Shown here: piece by piece, positions 1 through 5,611 of the stretch
Layout: each line of letters starts with the position of its first letter
Numbering within the stretch: the stretch's first letter is position 1
Origin: Mycoplasmoidaceae bacterium
Lineage (GTDB): Bacteria; Bacillota_I; Bacilli_A; Mycoplasmatales; Mycoplasmoidaceae
Assembly (NCBI GenBank): GCA_024427125.1
Contig: JAKSVN010000017.1
Span: forward strand, 1 to 15,851
Reading direction: 5' to 3'
Length of the DNA stretch: 15,851 bases
Program-made: the position numbers and the translations under genes
Notes under the pieces: model-generated
Seen by the model: only the letters and a program-made list of their open reading frames with translations
Told to the model about the DNA's origin: nothing
Database searches by the model: none

Positions 1-55
1 TATGTATGTATGTATGTATGTATGTATGTATGTATGTATGTATGTATGTATGTAT
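1..55. repeat. TATG tetranucleotide microsatellite, at least 13 perfect units
   Basis: Positions 1-52 are 13 uninterrupted TATG units. Bases 53-55 continue the pattern and A56 breaks it. The tract runs into the window edge, so its full length is unknown. On the minus strand it reads as repeated ACAT and lies inside the ORF starting at 108. Perfect tetranucleotide tracts of this length mutate by slipped-strand mispairing in known contingency loci. Confidence 0.95.
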
Positions 56-108
56 AAGGCTACACGATTTTTTAAAATCATGTCAAGTATTTTGTTATTA
101 TTTTTCAT
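1..108 (-). CDS. Partial ORF starting just before a tetranucleotide repeat; candidate phase-variable gene
   Basis: An ATG at 108-106 opens a frame with no stop through to the window edge (36 codons). It begins MKNNNKILDMILKNRVAL, and from codon 19 the tetranucleotide tract is translated as a Tyr-Ile-His-Thr cycle. The ATG lies 20 nt after the stop of the preceding fibre gene. Upstream is a purine-rich Shine-Dalgarno, AAAGAAAGGAAA (127-116), with the GG 10 nt from the ATG, so it looks like the next gene of the operon. The tract has no stop in any frame, so gain or loss of one 4-nt unit would shift the downstream frame without ending translation inside the tract. The first 18 residues match no family I know. 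The body of the gene is beyond the window, so its product is unknown. It could also be a short leader or a spurious ORF next to low-complexity DNA. Confidence 0.5.
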   Translation of the reverse strand, partial: MKNNNKILDMILKNRVALYIHTYIHTYIHTYIHTYI

Positions 109-128
109 ATTTATATTTCCTTTCTTTA

Positions 129-449
129 TTAATTAACTATTATTGGGACTAAATCCCATTTATTAATATCAAAACTTTCTCCTCTAGTAATAGCTATTTT
201 ACACTCATAAATTGCATTATTATATATAACCATATCACCGACAGCATATGTTGAACTAGAACTATATGTATCAGTATCAAGACCTAATATTGAATATATT
301 ACTGCTTTATCAACTTTACTAGAAATATCTTGGTGTTGTGTAAGATAACCACTATCATTTTGAAGTTGACTAACTTTTATTGGAATTATTCCTTTAATTT
401 TATTGACTAATCTTTCTAATCCAGATTTATTTAAATAGGTCTTACTCAC
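129..449 (-). CDS. Small tail fibre/baseplate protein, chimera of a fibre N-terminus and a CBM-like C-terminus
   Basis: This 106-aa protein has two parts. Residues 1-48 (MSKTYLNKSGLERLVNKIKG, then a K-V-S-Q-L-Q-N-D-S-G-Y linker) resemble the start and linker of the neighbouring 286-aa fibre protein. Residues 56-106 (DTYSSSSTYAVGDMVIYNN through Y-E-C to KWDLVPI) match the C-terminal domain of the 261-aa protein at 1937-2722. That second part has the Y..GD.V...Y.C...G.FD..KW pattern of small aromatic-rich domains resembling family 5/12 carbohydrate-binding modules. The start is well set: AGGAGG lies 6 nt before the ATG. It follows the 286-aa gene by 12 nt. I infer a structural protein at the tail tip that may touch host surface glycan. 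No enzymatic motif is visible. Confidence 0.75.
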   Translation of the reverse strand: MSKTYLNKSGLERLVNKIKGIIPIKVSQLQNDSGYLTQHQDISSKVDKAVIYSILGLDTDTYSSSSTYAVGDMVIYNNAIYECKIAITRGESFDINKWDLVPIIVN

Positions 450-1076
450 ATTGATTACCTCCTATGCAAATAATGCATCTATTTCAGCATTTGATATAGC
501 TACTAAATCTGAATTTAATACATATCCAGATAAATCAACAAAAGAAGATAATACATCATACTTATAAGTACTACCAGTTGTATTAATTATTACAACATTA
601 GTACCAGCTGGATATGATTTGCCAGCTCCTTCTACGAAATCAGATGTAGTAGTGAAACTATTTGTAATATTATAAACAAAACCTTCATTAGCTTTAATCA
701 AAGATGGTAGACTAGCAAATGCAATAGATCCTTTTGCTTTATAAGTACTTGAAATTTTGCTATCAATTGCGCTAGAAACATCATTAGCAGTTTGATAACC
801 ACTATCATTTTGAAGTTGGCTTACTTTTGTTGGTATTTCTCCAGATACATCTGCGCTTACAACTCCATCACTATCAATACTTAAACCATCACCTATTTTT
901 ATTCCACCTAAATTATTAGCACTTGCTTTTGGCAAAGTATAATTTTGTAATGAAGCTAATTTTGTTTTTTCTTCATTTGTATAGTCATTAGTTGATAATC
1001 CTTTCCCATCTTCTTTATCTACTTTATTAGAAATATCTTGATGTTGTGTAAGATAACCACTATCATTTTGAAGTTG
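344..1076 (-). repeat. Three dispersed copies of a 25-nt linker repeat across two fibre genes
   Basis: Identical 25-nt cores lie at 344-368 (106-aa gene), 794-818 and 1052-1076 (286-aa gene). They encode the S-Q-L-Q-N-D-S-G-Y linker. Between 322-368 and 1030-1076 the match extends to 47 nt with a single difference, so the two genes share a recombination-sized tract. Confidence 0.9.
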
Positions 1077-1322
1077 GCTTACTTTTGTTGGAACTGGTAT
1101 ATTTGCAATCTTATTAGTTGGGGTAATAGTATTACCATTAACTTGGATACCAGATAACACATTTTTTTCTGCTCCTGATTCGGTACCAGCTAATTTTGTT
1201 TTTTCTTCATTTGTATAGTCATTAGTTGATAAATTTTTACCTGCTACTTTCGCAACGTAAGTTGCATCAAGTTTAGTTTTTAAATGACTCATGCCATCTA
1301 AATCTAGATACTTTTTACTCAT
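462..1322 (-). CDS. Repeat-containing tail fibre protein
   Basis: This 286-aa protein starts MSKKYLDLDGMSHLKTKLD, an N-terminus typical of small Firmicutes phage fibre proteins. It is built from repeated pieces. Two are copies of a L-S-T-N-D-Y-T-N-E-E-K-T-K-L-A segment (about residues 31-45 and 109-123). Three are copies of a K-V-S-Q-L-Q-N-D-S-G-Y linker (about residues 80-90, 165-180). Residues from about 190 form a compact domain rich in Gly/Ser/Thr and aromatics (K-A-K-G-S-I-A-F, then Y-V-L-N), a pattern common in phage fibre tips. The C-terminus ends NAEIDALFA. AAGGAGG lies 8 nt before the ATG. The likely role is an elongated host-contact fibre or fibre adaptor; the receptor cannot be predicted. 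The DNA repeats inside it could recombine with the 106-aa gene downstream. Confidence 0.8.
   Translation of the reverse strand: MSKKYLDLDGMSHLKTKLDATYVAKVAGKNLSTNDYTNEEKTKLAGTESGAEKNVLSGIQVNGNTITPTNKIANIPVPTKVSQLQNDSGYLTQHQDISNKVDKEDGKGLSTNDYTNEEKTKLASLQNYTLPKASANNLGGIKIGDGLSIDSDGVVSADVSGEIPTKVSQLQNDSGYQTANDVSSAIDSKISSTYKAKGSIAFASLPSLIKANEGFVYNITNSFTTTSDFVEGAGKSYPAGTNVVIINTTGSTYKYDVLSSFVDLSGYVLNSDLVAISNAEIDALFA
955..1232 (-). repeat. Perfect 44-nt direct repeat pair inside the fibre gene
   Basis: The 44 bases at 955-998 and 1189-1232 are identical and in the same reading frame; they encode the L-S-T-N-D-Y-T-N-E-E-K-T-K-L-A segment. The spacing (234 nt) is a multiple of three, so recombination between copies would delete 78 codons in frame. 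Confidence 0.9.
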
Positions 1323-1339
1323 TTTTCATTCCTCCTTTT

Positions 1340-1603
1340 TTAATTGAATAATGCATCTATTTCTAAATTTGTTATTCTTTCCTCAGCATAATCACCTTTA
1401 GGTTGCAACCCTAAATCTTCGGATGATTTATTATTTTTTAATTCTATACTATTAATCATTGGTTTGTTACTAAGTTTATCATAATCTTTAGTTCCAGAAG
1501 TATTGTTTTTTATTTCAAATTCTATATTATTATTTTCATCTTCCACATTTATACCAATAGGTTCTTTAATATTTGTTATTGTCATTGATATTGAATTATT
1601 CAT
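1340..1603 (-). CDS. Small baseplate/fibre accessory protein
   Basis: With the ATG at 1603 this is an 87-aa protein. A TTG at 1609 would extend it by two codons, but the Shine-Dalgarno AAGGTGA (1616-1610) directly abuts that TTG and lies 6 nt from the ATG, so 1603 is preferred. The start overlaps the end of the 113-aa gene by a few bases. The N-terminal half is acidic and Asn-rich. Residues about 40-70 hold a D-Y-D-K-L-S-N-K-P...I-N-S-I-E-L-K-N-N-K-S...L-G-L-Q motif that recurs in fibre proteins of gut Firmicutes phages. The C-terminus, LEIDALFN, closely matches that of the next protein. I infer a structural linker of the tail tip; no specific function is recognised. Confidence 0.65.
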   Translation of the reverse strand: MNNSISMTITNIKEPIGINVEDENNNIEFEIKNNTSGTKDYDKLSNKPMINSIELKNNKSSEDLGLQPKGDYAEERITNLEIDALFN

Positions 1604-1937
1604 TGTCAATCACCTTATCATATAAATTGTCAAACACATTAATAGTTCCAACTGTAGATACATCACGTTCATGATCATTGTAATAAATATTGACTTGGAT
1701 TAAAGCTTCTCTTGGATCTCTAACACCTCCTACAAATTTACTAGTTTCTTCTTGGGAAAGAGAAATAATAATTGTATCGTTTTCTGTGTCAATTTCTAGG
1801 TCGTTTTCATGTTTATTAACTTTTGTTATCCCATTTTGAACAATACTTACTACTATATGACTATAATCGTACAAAACACCTGTTGGTTTTAATAAAAGTG
1901 GTATATCAACTGTTTCAAATCTATAAAAACAAGCCAT
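1596..1937 (-). CDS. Small baseplate protein (conserved Firmicutes phage tail-tip family)
   Basis: This 113-aa protein begins MACFYRFETVDIPLLLKP and has alternating beta-strand-like segments: I-V-V-S-I-V-Q-N-G, then N-D-T-I-I-I-S-L-S-Q-E-E-T, then I-Q-V-N-I-Y-Y. Proteins of this size and pattern commonly lie between the tail-tip hub and the fibres of Firmicutes siphoviruses. The fold looks like a small beta-sandwich, as in the N-terminal domains of baseplate upper proteins, but that is inference. Its ATG shares a base with the stop of the 261-aa gene (TAATG), which implies translational coupling. No catalytic motif is visible. Confidence 0.7.
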   Translation of the reverse strand: MACFYRFETVDIPLLLKPTGVLYDYSHIVVSIVQNGITKVNKHENDLEIDTENDTIIISLSQEETSKFVGGVRDPREALIQVNIYYNDHERDVSTVGTINVFDNLYDKVIDNE

Positions 1938-2722
1938 TATTCATCACCTGCTTCATCAGAAACTAATATTGGAATAAAATTCCATTTTGAAATATCAAAT
2001 GTTCCAGTTACATTATCTTCAATACATTCATAAACCTTATGATTCTTAACAACTATATCACCTACATTATAAATAATACTAGAGTTATATGTGTCAATCT
2101 CTATTCCCATTGCTGTTCTCATATTGAAAATTTCATCTTGCAAATGACCAGCAACATCGCCATCTAAGACTACTTGCAGTCCTGAAAACCAATTATTAAA
2201 CATTACCTCATATTGTTTAAATATATTATGCGTGTCTAATGATAAAACAGCTTGTGTAACATTCCCACAATCTGAAGTAAATCTAGTATCTGTTATCATT
2301 TCACTTGTTATTCTAGTGCTTTCTGCTGGAATTAAAATATTAGCCAATCTCAAATCGTATATATTACCAGAACGAACTATGTTAGGTTGACTTGGTTCTG
2401 TAGCAGTTGAACCTTCAAGTATTTGAACAGTTATTTGTCTATTAGATAGATCTAATCTCAAAATAACACTATCAATTCTAGATAATGTTGAATCTGCATC
2501 AGATATATCTAATGTTTTAACTGCATTTAATTCATAACTATAACCTTCTATATTAGCCTGACCAACTGATACAGATACTGTCATATTATCGTTAGCAACT
2601 ACTTGCAAAGAATTGTTAAAAACACCATTTGTAAAGAATTTTTTTAAGAATCTTGCTACATCAGTTGCATCGTAAACTCTATCATTGTTGACAGAGTTAA
2701 AAAATCCACTTATTTCTGCCAT
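1937..2722 (-). CDS. Baseplate/receptor-binding structural protein with C-terminal CBM-like domain
   Basis: This 261-aa protein starts MAEISGFFNSVNNDRVYD. That N-terminus, together with later segments such as V-S-V-G-Q-A-N-I-E-G-Y-S-Y, S-R-I-D-S-V-I-L-R-L-D and I-T-D-T-R, is characteristic of a widespread Firmicutes siphovirus structural protein encoded just after the tail hub. Residues about 160-205 are helical. Residues about 208-252 (DTYNSSIIYNVGDIVV, then Y-E-C and F-D-I-S-K-W) form a small domain resembling carbohydrate-binding modules, homologous to the end of the 106-aa protein at 129-449. A very strong Shine-Dalgarno, AAGGAGGT, precedes the ATG. It probably anchors the fibres to the tail tip and may bind cell-wall sugars. 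The structural role is well supported; glycan binding is inference. Confidence 0.8.
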   Translation of the reverse strand: MAEISGFFNSVNNDRVYDATDVARFLKKFFTNGVFNNSLQVVANDNMTVSVSVGQANIEGYSYELNAVKTLDISDADSTLSRIDSVILRLDLSNRQITVQILEGSTATEPSQPNIVRSGNIYDLRLANILIPAESTRITSEMITDTRFTSDCGNVTQAVLSLDTHNIFKQYEVMFNNWFSGLQVVLDGDVAGHLQDEIFNMRTAMGIEIDTYNSSIIYNVGDIVVKNHKVYECIEDNVTGTFDISKWNFIPILVSDEAGDE

Positions 2723-2737
2723 TTTATTACCTCCTTA

Positions 2738-4729
2738 TTAATCTTCCCATCCTTCAGCAAGTGGACTTGCAAAAGTAGGATAAATTGTTTTTTTACCATC
2801 TTCTATTATTTCTTCAATTTCTGTAATTCTATATGTAGTTGATATTCCCCATTCTTCTTTTTTTACATCAACAACATCACCTAGATTCCATTTAGTTTTA
2901 TAATCTCCTAAATCCATTCCAGTAACTTCAAATTTTAGTGTACCTTCGTTCAATTCAGATTTACCTGCAGAAGTTAACATTTCTTTATACTTTGATGTTG
3001 TTACATCTTTATTACTCAATGATTTTTGATCACTAAAATGTTCATGTAGATTAAATCCTGTTTTATTTTTGGTAACAGTAACCATGATTCTTTCATCATC
3101 TTCACCAGTACCACCAACTAAAACATAATTAACCATATCTTTATTTGAAACAAGCATAGAACCTTTTTCTATATTGCCTCTATCATCACTAAAAGCAAAT
3201 ATTTCGTTTGTAGATTGTTCTGATGTTCTATCTAATCCTTTGTAAACTTCAAACATAAAAACTTTAGATTCAACATTTGGAACTATTCTGAATCCAATAT
3301 TTGAATACCTTGATAATTTGCATAAATATTCATAAACATTCTTATATGTTACCTGAAATGTTATTGCTGGGGAACTCATTGATACTATTACTGTTTCCCA
3401 TTGAGTAGTAAAGGGAGTCATTGCATTGACGATAGTATTCATACCTTCAATTACGTAACCTGTATAATTTATTTTAGATTTTACTATTCTTCTATCCAAA
3501 ATACTGCTTAAGAATCTACCACTTATAGTTACTGTTTCATCAGTTCCATTATCATCATATTCTATGGTTTCTATAATACCTGCTTCTGTGTAATTATTTC
3601 TCATGATAATCATATCATGATCAATTAAACTTTTTATTTTTTCAGTAACTGGTAAAACTATCTCAAATTCGCCAGCTTCAAAATATTTTCTTCTCCATCT
3701 AAGACTTATAAATGAATCAATTATACCTTGCATTTCTAAATTTGTATTATAAAAAAACAAACTGGAATCTTCATCATCTTGAGTTCCAATATCTCTAGTT
3801 AGTGTTAAATAAAATAATGGAATGGTACCAGAAGTTGAATATCTAGTACCTGTTATTACCATCATATTATTAACATTATCATATGCCATACCATACAGAA
3901 GACCTTTTAAATCTCTGTTTTTAATACTTTGCCATTCTGAACCATTAATGGATTGTAGCATTGTGCCATTATACCCAATAGCTATATACATTCCATTTGC
4001 ATATCTAGATCTAATTAAATAACTTGTAACACCACTATCTTGTAATTGCCATTTTTTACCATCCTTGCTAGTTAAAATGGTTCCTGAATCACCAACAACT
4101 ACAAATTGTCCTTTTCCATAACTAATACCAACTAATTTTTTAGTTGTTCCTGATGGCACCTTTGTCCATGATTTTAGATTAGTTGATGTCCAAATCCCTC
4201 CAGAACACCCAACTTTTACATACAAACCATTGTTATACATTATATCCATAATGTCATAGTTTGTAGATCCTAATATTGTATTTGAAAATTTTGTCCAAGA
4301 AGTTCCATTTACACTTGTATATGTCCATTGTTCTGTTTGTGTTATTGCTCCAGTTTCTGAATTAACATACTTTATTCCCAAAACTATTATAAATCTATTA
4401 TTTACAAATTTTAAGCCATTAATATGAACTGAAAAATTAACACCTGTGTTTATTTCAACCGATGTCCATGTACTACCGTTTTTTGAATAGTAGATATATG
4501 TTTTATCAGTGCTTCCTGCATTTCCTACAACAACAAAAGTTCCATTACCGTATGCTATTTCTTGTGGTTTTAAATATGAACTGTTTAAATTATATTCTGT
4601 CCAAGTTTCTAAATCTTCAGATACACATACTTTTGCTGGCGATTCTGATAACATATAATATTTATTATTAGCATATATAATACTTTTACCATTTCCAGTT
4701 ACATTGCTATCTTTTTCTATTACTTTCAT
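2738..4729 (-). CDS. Tail-tip hub protein: Gp37-like domain with N-terminal beta-propeller
   Basis: This is a 663-aa protein with two regions. From about residue 325 to the end it matches the siphovirus Gp37-like tail protein family; the hallmarks are I-I-D-S-F-I-S-L-R-W-R-R-K-Y-F-E-A-G-E-F-E and later S-G-R-F-L-S-S-I-L-D-R-R. Proteins of this family form the tail-associated hub below the distal tail protein. Family members normally begin directly with that domain. Here residues about 15-310 precede it, with about seven repeats of a G.G.(F/Y)V.VG..G.I..S.(D/N)G..W pattern (for example around residues 61-90, 166-190, 205-228, 245-268). These are Asp-box-like strand motifs of a BNR/sialidase-type propeller. 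I see no sialidase active-site signature, so binding rather than cleavage is likelier. The ATG overlaps the previous stop as TAATG, and GAGG lies 7 nt upstream. Confidence 0.85.
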   Translation of the reverse strand: MKVIEKDSNVTGNGKSIIYANNKYYMLSESPAKVCVSEDLETWTEYNLNSSYLKPQEIAYGNGTFVVVGNAGSTDKTYIYYSKNGSTWTSVEINTGVNFSVHINGLKFVNNRFIIVLGIKYVNSETGAITQTEQWTYTSVNGTSWTKFSNTILGSTNYDIMDIMYNNGLYVKVGCSGGIWTSTNLKSWTKVPSGTTKKLVGISYGKGQFVVVGDSGTILTSKDGKKWQLQDSGVTSYLIRSRYANGMYIAIGYNGTMLQSINGSEWQSIKNRDLKGLLYGMAYDNVNNMMVITGTRYSTSGTIPLFYLTLTRDIGTQDDEDSSLFFYNTNLEMQGIIDSFISLRWRRKYFEAGEFEIVLPVTEKIKSLIDHDMIIMRNNYTEAGIIETIEYDDNGTDETVTISGRFLSSILDRRIVKSKINYTGYVIEGMNTIVNAMTPFTTQWETVIVSMSSPAITFQVTYKNVYEYLCKLSRYSNIGFRIVPNVESKVFMFEVYKGLDRTSEQSTNEIFAFSDDRGNIEKGSMLVSNKDMVNYVLVGGTGEDDERIMVTVTKNKTGFNLHEHFSDQKSLSNKDVTTSKYKEMLTSAGKSELNEGTLKFEVTGMDLGDYKTKWNLGDVVDVKKEEWGISTTYRITEIEEIIEDGKKTIYPTFASPLAEGWED

Positions 4730-5610
4730 TATACTGCCTCATAATAATTATAGTAAGATATTGAACAATCTAAATTTTCTCCACCAGTTTCAGCAGATGG
4801 TACAAATTTATTTACGCCATTTTTAGCTTGGAGAAATTTTGTTCCAAATACTAAAGTATTGTTGATTGATGTTTCATTTCCATCAGTATCTATATGAACT
4901 ATTTCTTTTTCATTATTATATGTCGTTACGACTATGCTTTCTCCTGCTGTTAGATCAATTTTAATTTCCATTATTTCACCATTTGAAGTATTAGTTAATT
5001 TAGGATTACTAACATTGCCATTAGCATTGTATGTTATTGTTAAACCATAAGGAATGTGACTATCATTTATTATTTCCATCATTGTACTTTCATTTTTGCT
5101 ACCAAATTCAAATCCTGTTCCATCTGGTATTTCAAATGGAAATTTAAACAATTTGTTCCAGTTATTTAATTCTACTATGGTTTCTTCTGAATCCATAAAA
5201 TAAGGACTAGGACATATTAAATCAATTGAAGCATTATAAATACCTCCTGCTTGTCTAACTAAATTGATTTTTTCAACATAATAATTAATCTTTCTTATAA
5301 TATCATCTTCGTAAAAGAAAAGAGTTCCTTTATCTTTTTGTGGAAAGATATTATATATTTGATTTTTTCTATCTCTTAATAATTCATCATCTTTAAAAGA
5401 TATTACAAGATTAATATCTCTTTGATTTACTGAAGTTCCAATATAACTTACACCAACTCCAAAAGCAGATTTTACTGTAGCCACATTACCAGAATATTCA
5501 TGAACACCACTATATTTGCTTAAAAAGTATGGGAAAGAGTAACCAAACTCTAATTTATATCCATAACTATTTTCACAAATAATTTTTCTTGTTTTGGTTA
5601 ATATTCCCAT
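4729..5610 (-). CDS. Distal tail protein (Dit, siphovirus tail component family)
   Basis: This 293-aa protein begins MGILTKTRKIICENSYGYKL. It lies between the tape measure and the hub, the standard place for Dit, which forms the ring joining tail tube and baseplate. Family features are the early strands, the I-N-L-V-I-S-F-K-D-D segment, the R-N-Q-I-Y-N-I-F-P...G-T-L-F-F-Y segment and the N-A-S-I-D-L-I-C-P-S-P-Y-F motif that closes the N-terminal ring domain (about residue 140). The remaining 150 residues are the galectin-like C-terminal region. An upstream ATG at 5625 would add five codons, but that ATG runs into the Shine-Dalgarno itself. GGAGGTG lies 6 nt before the ATG at 5610, which I take as the start. 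One base separates it from the tape-measure stop. Confidence 0.88.
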   Translation of the reverse strand: MGILTKTRKIICENSYGYKLEFGYSFPYFLSKYSGVHEYSGNVATVKSAFGVGVSYIGTSVNQRDINLVISFKDDELLRDRKNQIYNIFPQKDKGTLFFYEDDIIRKINYYVEKINLVRQAGGIYNASIDLICPSPYFMDSEETIVELNNWNKLFKFPFEIPDGTGFEFGSKNESTMMEIINDSHIPYGLTITYNANGNVSNPKLTNTSNGEIMEIKIDLTAGESIVVTTYNNEKEIVHIDTDGNETSINNTLVFGTKFLQAKNGVNKFVPSAETGGENLDCSISYYNYYEAV

Positions 5611-5611
5611 A

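Noticed and set aside
1..55. TATG tract as prophage attachment site or CRISPR-like array
   Set aside because: No second copy, no integrase and no spacers; it is a simple tetranucleotide microsatellite.
58..86. A perfect TTGACA (minus strand 86-81) as a promoter -35 before the repeat
   Set aside because: No -10 box at 16-18 nt; the nearest TATACA-like sequence is 24 nt away and the motif lies within the coding codons L-D-M.
1..1322. Diversity-generating retroelement or invertible fibre segment
   Set aside because: No reverse transcriptase, no template/variable repeat pair with adenine-only changes, no inverted repeats flanking the fibre genes and no recombinase gene in the window.
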